Both the position numbers and the translations under genes were made by a program. The notes beneath the pieces were generated by a model that saw nothing but the letters and a program-made list of their open reading frames with translations, was not told where the DNA came from and did not search any database. DNA of 64,000 nt, from positions 145,203 through 209,202 of the forward strand of contig JACQFP010000026.1 in NCBI GenBank assembly GCA_016200005.1, written 5' to 3'. This DNA is from Verrucomicrobiota bacterium (lineage in GTDB: Bacteria > Verrucomicrobiota > Verrucomicrobiia > Limisphaerales > PALSA-1396). Below, piece by piece: positions 43,905 to 52,738 of the stretch (positions within the stretch are counted from its first letter, which is position 1; each line of letters starts with the position of its first letter).

Positions 43905-45191
43905 TCAGAGGCCCGCGGGTGGCAACTCGGAATCTTGAACAACTGGAAGATAGAGCGTGAAGGTGGTGCCTTCGCCAACCTTCGTATGCACGTGGATGGC
44001 GCCGTGAGCTTCCTTGACCAGTCGTTGCACGATGTTTAATCCCAGACCGGTACCTTGGGAGAGCGCTTTGGTGGTAAAATAAGCATTGAAAAGCTTGGGC
44101 ACAATTTCTGGCGGAATCCCCGGCCCGTTGTCCGAGACGGAGAGCGACAAGAGCGGTGCCACGTTCTTGAATGTCTCCCGATTGGTCAGGCGGTCATGTG
44201 GCCCGTCGAGGAAGCCGGATAATTCGAGCGGCTCGGACAGAACCAGGCTGCGCAAATCCACCCGATGGTTTTTCGGCGTGCTTTGGAAAGCGTTGACCAT
44301 CAGGTTGAGCAGAATCTGAATCAAGTCGGTGCCGTTGATGCGCACGATGACATCTTGGGGCAGCGGATGGATCTGGAATTGATTGTCCTGCACGCTGGGA
44401 TGCGCGCCGATCAGCTCGACGAGATCGGCCAGAATCTGGTTGACGGCGACCGTGGCGTTGCCATCGGCCTGCTGACGCAGGAAGCTGAGATAGCGGCGGG
44501 AGATGTTGATGCAGTTGGTGACCTGGCGGGTGATGGTTTTCTGCCGGTCTTTGATATTGTCCAGGTCTTCGCCTTCCAGTCGCGTGGCCGTCCCGATGCG
44601 CTGGTTCATCAACTGGATGAAGCCGGAAATGACCGTGAGCGGGCCGTTGATGTCATGAATGATGCTCGCGTAAATTTCACCGCGGCTGCGGGTGATTTCC
44701 TCCATCATCTTCTGGTTCTGTAACTCCGCCTGCAGTTCCTGCAATTGGCGGCTGTTCCGGCTGATTTGCTCGGAGAGAGAGCGCCGTTCCATGGCATTGG
44801 CGACGGCCGTGCGGATGTCGGCAATGTCGAACGGCTTGTTCAGATAATCACACGCGCCGAGCCGGAGCGCCTGGCGGAGGGTGTCGGCCGTTTCGTACGC
44901 CGTCAGCAGGATCACTTCGATGTGCTGATCAATGGCTTTGAGGTGGCCCAACAACTCCACGCCGGACATGCCAAACATGCGGATGTCGCTGACGACCGCA
45001 TCGACCTTGTTTTGCTTCACCATATCCATCGCGGTGTTGCCATCATTGGCGATCAGCAGGTGGTAATCGTCCTTGAACACCACGCGGAGCGATTGCCGCG
45101 GGCCTTCCTCGTCGTCCACGATCAGCAAGGTGCGTTTCGCGGGCAGGTCCGACGATTTAGAAGTGGTATCCGATGGAGAAGGTGAGCGCAT
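43905..45191 (-). CDS. Receiver-histidine kinase (response regulator with kinase output)
   Basis: A 428-residue cytoplasmic protein with an N-terminal receiver (about 20-140; LIVDDEEG, phosphoacceptor in AVVSDIRMFG, switch in LLTAYE, Lys in YLNKPFD), a linker coiled coil (NSRQLQELQAELQNQKMMEE), a kinase dimerisation domain (His in SIIHDINGPLTVISGF) and a HATPase (N box LLNLMVNAFQS, DNGPGIP, GTGLGLNIVQ). Receiver-kinase proteins of this layout sit in the Phc quorum-sensing operon of Ralstonia. The gene overlaps the end of the FadL gene by 35 nt (59 if the ATG at 45215 is used), so the two are coupled. Confidence 0.9.
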   Translation of the reverse strand: MRSPSPSDTTSKSSDLPAKRTLLIVDDEEGPRQSLRVVFKDDYHLLIANDGNTAMDMVKQNKVDAVVSDIRMFGMSGVELLGHLKAIDQHIEVILLTAYETADTLRQALRLGACDYLNKPFDIADIRTAVANAMERRSLSEQISRNSRQLQELQAELQNQKMMEEITRSRGEIYASIIHDINGPLTVISGFIQLMNQRIGTATRLEGEDLDNIKDRQKTITRQVTNCINISRRYLSFLRQQADGNATVAVNQILADLVELIGAHPSVQDNQFQIHPLPQDVIVRINGTDLIQILLNLMVNAFQSTPKNHRVDLRSLVLSEPLELSGFLDGPHDRLTNRETFKNVAPLLSLSVSDNGPGIPPEIVPKLFNAYFTTKALSQGTGLGLNIVQRLVKEAHGAIHVHTKVGEGTTFTLYLPVVQDSELPPAGL

Positions 45192-46389
45192 GACTGATAA
45201 ACTCGTAACGACCATCGGCCGATTCGCCGGTCAGGAAGTTGGGCGTGCTGCCCGTGACGTTGCGTTCCGGACCATAGGCCAGTTGGTAGGCGGCATCCCA
45301 GCGCCAATGTTCGTATTTGCGGCCCACGCCCAGGCTGAAAATGTGGCGGTTGGAGTCGGGGACGATCGGATTGAAATTTTTGTCGGGCACGCTGTTCTCG
45401 CTGAAGATGTAACCGGCACTGGCGTGCCAACCCTTCTCAAAATAACGGGTGACACCCCATTCGTAGAAAATGCTGGACTGCCAGTCGAAGGTCAGCGGCA
45501 GCGTGCCGGAAAATTTCTGTTTCAATTTCACGGTGTTGAGCCGATCCCAGTCCGTCCAGTCCACGTCAAATTCGAGGTTCCATTTCGGCGTTGGGCGGAA
45601 CGATACGCCCGCGACAATATTTTGCGGGAACGGAAACCGGGCACTCGCAGCCTGTGAGCCGGAAGGAACGCCGAAGGCATCCGCGCCTTTGGTTGAGGAG
45701 CGGCCGCTGAAATCCATGGTCGTTTCGCTGCGGTAATTCGCGCCGAAGGAAAGTATTTCAATGGGTTTCCATAGAATCCCGGCATTGAAGCCCAGGTCCG
45801 TGTCGTCCCCGTGAAACCGGAATTGATCGCCCGGGTTCAGGGGAAACGGAATGATTCCCCGCCGCAGATCGGTGTCCGCATAGTTGAGCGTGGGACCAGC
45901 GGCGATGGAGAGCGTGGGGTGAATGCGCCAGGCCACAACCGGATTCAAGGTCAGGTAAGTGATGTTGCCCTTGGTGGCCAGCGTGCGGAACGGAGATTTG
46001 TCCGGCCATTCCAACGAAAGACCATACGGGGAATAAAATCCCAATCCGATCGAGATGGGACATTTCTCCAGCGCAAGGGTGTAATAGAACTGCGGCACGC
46101 CCTGGATTTCATCCTTCGTGCTCTGCGAGACACCATTGCCACGGTAGTCGGAGTTCAACAAAATACCGTACACGCCGAAACTCGCATTGTTGCCTTCGAG
46201 CTGGGTGATGCCCGCCGGGTTGTAGTAAATGGCGGAGGGATTATCCGCCGTCGCCGCAAACGCGTTGCCGCGCGCCGTGGCGGCCGGGTCTTGATCCGCG
46301 ATGCGAATGCCGAGAGCCAACCCCCGAACGGGCGAAAGAATCGCCAGTGCCAACGCCAGTGAAGAGCATAACGACGCTTTAATTTTCAT
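45157..46389 (-). CDS. FadL/OmpP1/TodX-type outer-membrane transporter
   Basis: A 410-residue outer-membrane beta-barrel with signal peptide (SLALALAILSPVRGLA). The N-terminus after cleavage, GIRIADQDPAATARGNAFAA and DNPSAIYYNPAG, is the hatch of FadL-family long-chain fatty-acid or hydrocarbon channels. Many alternating strands follow, and the chain ends with Phe (FISHALTFSIGYHF), as outer-membrane proteins do. It lies between two kinase genes in the same direction, unlike usual fadL contexts, suggesting it moves a hydrophobic molecule sensed by them. There is 134 nt between the upstream kinase stop and its ATG. Confidence 0.92.
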   Translation of the reverse strand: MKIKASLCSSLALALAILSPVRGLALGIRIADQDPAATARGNAFAATADNPSAIYYNPAGITQLEGNNASFGVYGILLNSDYRGNGVSQSTKDEIQGVPQFYYTLALEKCPISIGLGFYSPYGLSLEWPDKSPFRTLATKGNITYLTLNPVVAWRIHPTLSIAAGPTLNYADTDLRRGIIPFPLNPGDQFRFHGDDTDLGFNAGILWKPIEILSFGANYRSETTMDFSGRSSTKGADAFGVPSGSQAASARFPFPQNIVAGVSFRPTPKWNLEFDVDWTDWDRLNTVKLKQKFSGTLPLTFDWQSSIFYEWGVTRYFEKGWHASAGYIFSENSVPDKNFNPIVPDSNRHIFSLGVGRKYEHWRWDAAYQLAYGPERNVTGSTPNFLTGESADGRYEFISHALTFSIGYHF

Positions 46390-46523
46390 GGTGCAGTGCC
46401 CGTCTTATTTTTGCCGTTTAGGTCTTTTCGCAAGAAACTCCCCTTCTCACAAGCACAATTCTCTGACCCTTCAATCCCGGCGCCCCATGCGCCCCTCCAC
46501 CTCGTCACCCCGCTCGAATCCAA

Positions 46524-48545
46524 TCAAGAGGTTGACAGCGGCAGGGAAATCGTCACAAGGCCGGATTGTCCCGCGCGCGGATCCGCAATCTTAAGTTTGC
46601 CGCGATTGGTTTCGATGATTTTGCGGCTGACGGCCAGCCCCAGCCCCAACCCGACATTGCGCGTGGTAAAGAAGGGCTGCGGGACTTTGCGGGCGGCTTC
46701 CGGTGTGAAACCGCTCCCGCTGTCCTGGATTTCAATGTGCACCCAGCGCGTGCCGTCCACGTCGGTGTCCGCGTGCGTGCTGACTTTCACCTTGGGCATC
46801 GGCGGATTGGCCTGCACGGCGTTCAACATCACTTCGGCCAGCGCATGTTTCAGGCCAGCGCGATCCCCGGTGAGCGTGAACGACTGGCCGCCCGTTTCAT
46901 ATTGAAGATAGACGGTTTGTTCCTGATGATGCTTTTGCGCCTCACGAAATGCATCCTCAATCAACTGGGAGACGGCGATGGGGTCCGTCAACCCCGTCCG
47001 GTCTTGCGCAAGAAACAACATTTGCTGACCGAGCCGGGAAATGCGCTTCACCCCTTCGGTCAACGCAGTACTCAACGACGCGCGAAATTCCGGGTCGTCA
47101 TATTTTTCAGCAAACAACTGCTGATGCGTCGAAAGTGGGACCACCGCATTGCCCACTTCGTGGGCCAGCCGCTCACCCATGGTTTTGATCATCCGCAAAT
47201 TGCCGGCTTCGATTTCGAGCCGCTGCAGCCGCTCCGTCTGGGTGTAATCCTCCACCAGCAGGAGCGCGGCATCCGGCACGCCCCGATCTTGTTTTTGAAA
47301 AGGCGAAATGGTGATCTGATAAACGCGCTCCCCGCCTGTTGGCGGTCGGTATTTGAAGGGCGTGAGCGCCACGCCGGTTTTCAGCACTTCAAACACTTTG
47401 CTGCCGAGGGCCTGGGGCAGGTCGCTGAATTCCAGCGGCGCGGCGCCGCGCCCCGGTCGGGCAAAAGCATCGCGCGCGACGTGGTTGGCGTGGAGGATCG
47501 ACAAATCCTTCGCCACGACGATGCAACCGGAGTTGAATTGACGGAGGATGTCCCCCATCATGGTGTGATTCGCGCTGAGCTGGTCGTGCAACCAGATGTT
47601 CTTGATGGCCATCCCCAGCCCCTCCAGCAGATAAAAAATCAGCGCCAGTTCCTCGTTGGTCAACGCCTCGCCGGTGACGCGACTGTCAAAAAAGGCCACG
47701 CCCATGATGGATTCACGGTCCAGGATGGGCAACGCCACCTCCGCCCCCAGCAACTCAAACTCCTGGCGCATTTGCGGGTCCTCCTGAACCGCCGGCGCCT
47801 CGCGTCGCAAAATGCGTCCCTGCCGGGAAACGCATCCGCCCACCCCCGCGTTGAGCGACAACGCAAAATGCTCCAGCAAATCCAAAGGCAAACCAATGGC
47901 GCAGGCCAGCCGCAGCCGGTGCGAATCTTCCCCTTCGTTTTTATGACTCAGTTCACCAGGTTGTTGACGCAGAAAAATGGCGGCCCGATTCACACCGATG
48001 ATTTCCCGCAACAGCAGCAGAAATTGTTTCAAGAGCGCCTCGGCGCAAAGGCTGTGGGTCAGCACCGTGGAAAAATCGCGCAGCGCTTCCAGGGCCTTTT
48101 GGGGTTCCCGATCCGGCTCGCTGGGCTTCGACGGCTTCGGCTCGTGGAGCTGACGGGACGCGGCGGATCGCTCCAGCACGTGTCCGTTGGCTGGCCAAAG
48201 CCGGTCCAAAAAGGAATTGATCAGTCGCGCCCGTACCGGCTTGGCCAGCACTTGCGCCACGCCCAGCAGATAAGCCTCCTCTTCCCATTCCCATTGCCTG
48301 TCATCCGCGTAAACCACGATCGGGCATTCCGGCAAACAGCGGCGCAACGTTTCAATGATGCGAATGGGACGGATGCTCGTCAACTCCGCTTCCATCACGC
48401 AGCCATCCACCCGACCGTGACTGCGCAACAGGTCGGCCTCGCGCACTTCGGATTGGTGCACGATGCGATAGTGTTCCGGGTTGAGCACGGCCCGCAGGGC
48501 CTCCGCCAATCCCGGTTGTGGCGCCAATACGAGCAAAGTTCTCAT
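46524..48545 (-). CDS. Histidine kinase with degenerate receiver, GAF and PAS domains
   Basis: A 673-residue cytoplasmic kinase. Order: receiver-like domain (about 1-115) without the acidic pair and with Glu where the phosphoacceptor Asp should be (CVMEAEL; the Lys is kept in VLAKPVR); GAF (about 155-315; NRAAIFLRQ, GVGGCVSRQGRIL, ALPILDRESIMGVAFF); PAS-like (about 340-450); dimerisation domain with His in GERLAHEVGNAVVPL; HATPase (VMLNAVQANPP, QDSGSGFTP, NVGLGLGLAVSR). It overlaps the 7TM kinase stop by 4 nt (ATGA), so the pair is coupled. The receiver may be locked in an active-like state. Confidence 0.9.
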   Translation of the reverse strand: MRTLLVLAPQPGLAEALRAVLNPEHYRIVHQSEVREADLLRSHGRVDGCVMEAELTSIRPIRIIETLRRCLPECPIVVYADDRQWEWEEEAYLLGVAQVLAKPVRARLINSFLDRLWPANGHVLERSAASRQLHEPKPSKPSEPDREPQKALEALRDFSTVLTHSLCAEALLKQFLLLLREIIGVNRAAIFLRQQPGELSHKNEGEDSHRLRLACAIGLPLDLLEHFALSLNAGVGGCVSRQGRILRREAPAVQEDPQMRQEFELLGAEVALPILDRESIMGVAFFDSRVTGEALTNEELALIFYLLEGLGMAIKNIWLHDQLSANHTMMGDILRQFNSGCIVVAKDLSILHANHVARDAFARPGRGAAPLEFSDLPQALGSKVFEVLKTGVALTPFKYRPPTGGERVYQITISPFQKQDRGVPDAALLLVEDYTQTERLQRLEIEAGNLRMIKTMGERLAHEVGNAVVPLSTHQQLFAEKYDDPEFRASLSTALTEGVKRISRLGQQMLFLAQDRTGLTDPIAVSQLIEDAFREAQKHHQEQTVYLQYETGGQSFTLTGDRAGLKHALAEVMLNAVQANPPMPKVKVSTHADTDVDGTRWVHIEIQDSGSGFTPEAARKVPQPFFTTRNVGLGLGLAVSRKIIETNRGKLKIADPRAGQSGLVTISLPLSTS

Positions 48546-50707
48546 GATGATGGTACGACCGCCCGGCCGGGTTTCCCGGCGGGTTTGTGATGCTGGCGGC
48601 TTGGCAAATCCACCAGGACAGTAGTGCCTTTATTTTCTTCGCTGGCAATGTTTAGATTTCCGCCGTGCAAGTGGACAATCTTGCGGCAGATGGCCAAGCC
48701 CAATCCAAAGCCGCGCTGTTCCCCCCCGCGATCCTTGGTGGTGAAGTACGGTCGGAAGATCAGCCGCAGGTGCTCGCGGCTGATGCCTTCGCCCGGGTCG
48801 ATGATCTGCACGCGAAACCAATTACGGCCCACTTCCGTTTTGGCCAGACTCTGGATGCGCGTCTGAATCGTCGCCCCGACCGGTGAGGCATCGCAGGCGT
48901 TCACATACAGATTGCAAAGCAGGCGTTGAATGAGAACAGCGTCCATTTCCACTTCCACCGGCGGCAAGTCCTGGCAGTCGATCGTGATCCCTTTCTTTTT
49001 CAGTTGGGGCTGCACCAGTTCAACCGCCTTAAGGATCGTCAAGTCCAGCCGGCCGGGCATGAAGTGGGGCGTCATCGTATTGGAATAAAAAAGGGATTCC
49101 TTGACGTATTGCCGGATCGCTTCGACGTTGCGGGTCACGGCGGGCAGCAACTCGGTGGTACTCTCGTCCTTTAGCGGGCTTTCATTTGTCAGTTGCAAAA
49201 AAGTCCAGACCGGCGTGATCAGGTTGTTCAAATCATGCGCCATCCCCCGCGACATGCGCCCCAGCAGTTCCATTTCCTCGGAAATCAGTACCTTTTGTTT
49301 GAGCCGGATCTGGTTGATGATCAAGTTCAGATTCTTCACCAGTGAAGTCAGCAGGTGCAGATCATGCGGCGTGTAAGGTTCGCCGCTGGTCTTTTGTCCG
49401 ATTAACAACAATCCGATGGGGTCTTCCTCGGAGAAAAATGGAAAACAGAATTCCGGTTCAAATCGTTTTAACTGCTGTTGCGCGGCTTTCACCAAGGCGG
49501 GGCTGCCGGGGTTCGAGAACGCCGGGTTCAAGGTCAGGTAATCGGCTTTGGTGATGTAAAAGAACTGGAAGACGGGAGCATCGCGTTGCAGGTCTTGCAC
49601 CGGTCCCGGCGATTGTTCCGGAAACGAGCGCAGCAGAGAAAAGGCGCGCGCGGTCTCATCCAACAAAATAATCTGGTAACTTCGCATTCTCATCGTCAAC
49701 ACCAGCAAATCATGCAGGTCATCGAGCAAAAGCGTCGTATCCGAATACCAAGGCACCGATTGGATGAATCCATTGATCTTGTCGTGATATTCAAATCGGT
49801 CGCCAAGAATTCGCCGCTCCAAACGCTCTTCACCCTTGCCAAAGAAGCGCGGGAAAAAATATGCGGCCAAAACAATCGTGATGAAGAAAACCGCAAGGGA
49901 ACCAATGAAGGTGGGATACTTGAAGTCCAGGCCCGGCAATTGTGAAGCGATGAACAATAAACTAAAGCCGAGAAGCAAAACAAATAGCAATCGTACCGAC
50001 TGGGCGGCCAACCGACCCAAAGTGACGTGAATATCAAGCAACTGATGTTGCAACACGCTATAACCCACGAGAATTCCGTAAAAAATTGCAGCCGCGCTGC
50101 CACACGGGAAGATGTCCTTATGAATGAATGGATAGCGGTTGAACCCTAAGATCGGCAACGTGTCGTTCGTCCCAAAAACGATCAATGCGGCCACAGCAAT
50201 GATCATGAAGGTCAGCCGCGTCTGGTGCAACGAAGGGAGATTTTTTCGCTTATGATACAGGGAGACCATCGCCATGATGGGAACGTTGTAGGTGCAGACA
50301 AATATCCAAAACACGGGGCCAGCTTTCGCATAATAAGCGTAACCAGCCCAACGCACGTCGCTCACGAAAAGACTCGTGAAATTGCTCAATGCGAAAAGAA
50401 CGTGCAGGCCGTAAAGCCAGGGCATGAATCTTCTGACGGGAATCTGCGCAATGAGCCAACAGAGATGAGCCAGGCTGATCGGCAAAAAGATTACGCCGAA
50501 CTGTAAAAACCTGGCCCAAAAAAGAGCATCCTGCGGATCCGAAACTCGAAACATAAAAAAAGTACCCGTGTTCCAGACCGCTAAAGACACGCCCCAAATA
50601 ATATAAACCCAGCTCAACGTCGAACGGAGCCGCTGGCTGAATACAAAAAGGGTCAAGCCTAGATTAACAACCGCGGCGATCAGAGGAATTAATTCCGCGA
50701 ACTTCAT
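48542..50707 (-). CDS. Membrane sensor histidine kinase (7TM-type N-terminus, GAF)
   Basis: A 721-residue kinase. Its first 300 residues form about nine membrane helices: seven as in the HisKA_7TM sensor (LIPLIAAVVNLGLTLFVF, YIIWGVSLAVWNTGTFF and so on to IFYGILVGYSVL), then two more (LLFVLLLGFSLLFI, GSLAVFFITIVLAAYFF). A GAF-like domain follows (about 330-480), then the dimerisation helix with His in RGMAHDLNNLITPVWTF and a HATPase (NLYVNACDASP, DPGEGISREH, GFGLGLAICR). PrsK-like kinases share this plan. Its start overlaps the ketoacyl synthase stop as ATGA. It probably senses a hydrophobic or membrane signal. Confidence 0.9.
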   Translation of the reverse strand: MKFAELIPLIAAVVNLGLTLFVFSQRLRSTLSWVYIIWGVSLAVWNTGTFFMFRVSDPQDALFWARFLQFGVIFLPISLAHLCWLIAQIPVRRFMPWLYGLHVLFALSNFTSLFVSDVRWAGYAYYAKAGPVFWIFVCTYNVPIMAMVSLYHKRKNLPSLHQTRLTFMIIAVAALIVFGTNDTLPILGFNRYPFIHKDIFPCGSAAAIFYGILVGYSVLQHQLLDIHVTLGRLAAQSVRLLFVLLLGFSLLFIASQLPGLDFKYPTFIGSLAVFFITIVLAAYFFPRFFGKGEERLERRILGDRFEYHDKINGFIQSVPWYSDTTLLLDDLHDLLVLTMRMRSYQIILLDETARAFSLLRSFPEQSPGPVQDLQRDAPVFQFFYITKADYLTLNPAFSNPGSPALVKAAQQQLKRFEPEFCFPFFSEEDPIGLLLIGQKTSGEPYTPHDLHLLTSLVKNLNLIINQIRLKQKVLISEEMELLGRMSRGMAHDLNNLITPVWTFLQLTNESPLKDESTTELLPAVTRNVEAIRQYVKESLFYSNTMTPHFMPGRLDLTILKAVELVQPQLKKKGITIDCQDLPPVEVEMDAVLIQRLLCNLYVNACDASPVGATIQTRIQSLAKTEVGRNWFRVQIIDPGEGISREHLRLIFRPYFTTKDRGGEQRGFGLGLAICRKIVHLHGGNLNIASEENKGTTVLVDLPSRQHHKPAGKPGRAVVPSS

Positions 50708-51966
50708 GCGCGTGCCGGAAATGCTCTAAGGATCAAACAGGAGTTTTTGCCACCGAAACCGCTGTTCAGATTCATCGCGGCCCTGATCGGGTAAGGCCGT
50801 GAGCGCTTGAGCACGTAATCCAGATCACAACCTTCAGCCGGCTCGGTCAAGTTTATGGTGGGCGGAATCTCTTGATGCTTCAAGGCGAGCGCACAGATGA
50901 CTGTTTCGATGGCGCCAGCGGCGCCCAGCAAATGGCCAGTGACTGGCTTGGTGGAACTGACCGCGAGTCGTCGGGCGTGATCGCCGAACAGATGCTTGAT
51001 GGCTTTGGTTTCCACCAGATCGTTGCTCTCGGTTGCCGTACCGTGGGCGTTTATGTAGTCAATTTCTGAGACGTCCATTCGCGCCCGGCGCAGCGCTTTT
51101 TCCATGGCCCGATACGTTCCAACACCGTCGGGATGGGGTGCCACTGAATGGTAGGCTTCACAACTCCGGCCGTGGCCTGCCACCTCCGCATAGATTTTTG
51201 CACCGCGCGCAATCGCATGCGAGAGTTCTTCCAGGACGAGAAACGCCGCCCCTTCACCCAGCAAAAATCCGTCCCGGTTGCGATCAAATGGTCGCATGGC
51301 CTGCTGTGGTTTGTCGTTCCGGCAGGTCATCACCCCCGTCACGCAAAAGACGGCCCAGAGTGCGGGCAGCATCGGCGCCTCCGTTCCGCCAGCGACCATG
51401 ATATCCACCTCATCCTGCTGGATCATGTTGAAGGCGTAGCCAATGGCATCATTGCTGGAGGCGCTCCCGGAACAGTAAGTAATCGCGTGACCTCGGATGC
51501 CCAGTTCCAGCGCGATTTCTCCACTGCCACTGCCAGTATAACCGTTGATGAGTGAGAAAGCATTGATGGCCCGATAGCTTTTCTTGGTGAGCGACTCCTG
51601 TCCCTTGATCGTCGTTTCTGTTCCTCCCAGTGAAATGCCTTCCACAACCCCAAGCCGTTCCTGATCCAACTTCTCAAAATCGACGGCGGCATCTCTTACG
51701 GCCAGAATCGAAGCCGCTATGCCATATTGCGTTGAAAGATCCAACCGGTGCGATTTCTTCGCCTTCATATACACCCCCCCATCGAAATCCTGGATCTCCG
51801 CGCAAATCTTGTTGGGCATATCGCCCGGATCAAACCGGGTCAACCGTCTGGCTGCACTGTTGCCCTCACAAATGCTCTCCCAAAAAGTTTCGAGGCTGCT
51901 GCCATTGGGCGCGATCACGCCCATGCCCGTGATGACGACGCGTCGTTGAGTGTGGTTGAGGCTCAT
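50704..51966 (-). CDS. Beta-ketoacyl-ACP synthase (FabF/KAS II-like)
   Basis: A 420-residue condensing enzyme. The Cys-His-His triad is present: Cys in AITYCSGSASSNDAIG (near 165), His in INAHGTATESND and His in KPVTGHLLGAAGA, with the Lys in SSTKPV and GFGGKNSCLIL at the end. The context of the Cys (TYCSGSASS) differs from the usual TACATG of fatty-acid synthesis, so a specialised synthase is likely. Only one KAS-type gene is here and no ACP or reductase. The ATG at 51966 overlaps the methyltransferase stop (ATGA); an ATG at 51981 is possible. It may elongate an acyl chain for a signal molecule. Confidence 0.92.
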   Translation of the reverse strand: MSLNHTQRRVVITGMGVIAPNGSSLETFWESICEGNSAARRLTRFDPGDMPNKICAEIQDFDGGVYMKAKKSHRLDLSTQYGIAASILAVRDAAVDFEKLDQERLGVVEGISLGGTETTIKGQESLTKKSYRAINAFSLINGYTGSGSGEIALELGIRGHAITYCSGSASSNDAIGYAFNMIQQDEVDIMVAGGTEAPMLPALWAVFCVTGVMTCRNDKPQQAMRPFDRNRDGFLLGEGAAFLVLEELSHAIARGAKIYAEVAGHGRSCEAYHSVAPHPDGVGTYRAMEKALRRARMDVSEIDYINAHGTATESNDLVETKAIKHLFGDHARRLAVSSTKPVTGHLLGAAGAIETVICALALKHQEIPPTINLTEPAEGCDLDYVLKRSRPYPIRAAMNLNSGFGGKNSCLILRAFPARA

Positions 51967-52538
51967 TTCATTCGCGGCCATTTGTACGGAAAGAGCGCCG
52001 GCGTGCGGAGCTGGTACTCCCGATAAGTTGCACCGAATTTTTCCACCAACGCCGCCTCTTCCAGTTTCAGTCGCAGCAGGAGTGCCGGCACAAAAATGAC
52101 CGTGACCACTGCCAGCGTCATATAGGCCTGCAAGATCAAACTAGCCGAAAGCAATTCCAGCATCATCGAAAAATAGGTCGGATGCCGCACCCAGCGGAAC
52201 GGCCCGGACTGCACAAATTCATGGTTCTCCCGGATTTCCACGTGCAGGCTCCAGAATTTTCCGAGCGCGGTGATCGCGCGGCGACGGAGCACAAACGAAA
52301 ACACCGCACAAATCCAACCTGCCACAAAGGTCACCCAATACGCCTGCTGTCCGCGCGCAAGAAATTCCGTGATAGAACCCAACAGCATTACCGTGCCCGC
52401 CAGCATGAACAATCGAAGCGTCAAGCTCTCCTTCACCGGTCCAGCGATGGTCTTCCTTTTCTTCTTCAGTTCCACCATCCGGAACAGATAAATCGAGACA
52501 ACCGAGGCTATGGGGACCAGCACTTTCAGTGTCAACAT
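51963..52538 (-). CDS. Isoprenylcysteine carboxyl methyltransferase (ICMT)-family membrane methyltransferase
   Basis: A 191-residue membrane protein with about five hydrophobic helices. The C-terminal signature of the ICMT/PEMT group is clear: VQSGPFRWVRHPTYFSMMLE (SAM-binding region) and LEEAALVEKFGATYREYQLR near the end. Eukaryotic ICMT methylates a C-terminal carboxyl; bacterial members methylate various small or lipid substrates. Bacteria have no prenylated proteins, so a lipid carboxyl is plausible. It is the first gene of a chain with 4-nt overlaps to the ketoacyl synthase and two kinases, so transcription probably starts just upstream, in the 200-nt gap to the DUF1549 gene. Confidence 0.87.
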   Translation of the reverse strand: MLTLKVLVPIASVVSIYLFRMVELKKKRKTIAGPVKESLTLRLFMLAGTVMLLGSITEFLARGQQAYWVTFVAGWICAVFSFVLRRRAITALGKFWSLHVEIRENHEFVQSGPFRWVRHPTYFSMMLELLSASLILQAYMTLAVVTVIFVPALLLRLKLEEAALVEKFGATYREYQLRTPALFPYKWPRMK

Positions 52539-52738
52539 AGCATTTGTGCGTCAACATAAGGCTATTCGAGAAAAAGTCGCAACCACAATATTTGGGGTGA
52601 TTGACTTGAATCAACCACCAATAGTTGTGGTAGCCGCTGAAGCCAAGAAATCTCTTTAGCGCGCCAATTGTCTCGTCGGACTTCCCCGCCCGCCTCGGTC
52701 AGCTCCACCCTCTGCGCCCACCGGTTGGGTTACGCTGC

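Noticed and set aside
46566..48590. 674-codon plus-strand open frame opposite the GAF/PAS kinase
   Set aside because: It mirrors the kinase gene codon for codon and shows no family features.
52554..52582. Promoter-like pair TTGCGA and TTATGT upstream of the methyltransferase gene
   Set aside because: Spacing is 17 nt, but transcription would start only about 10 nt before the ATG, leaving no room for a ribosome site.
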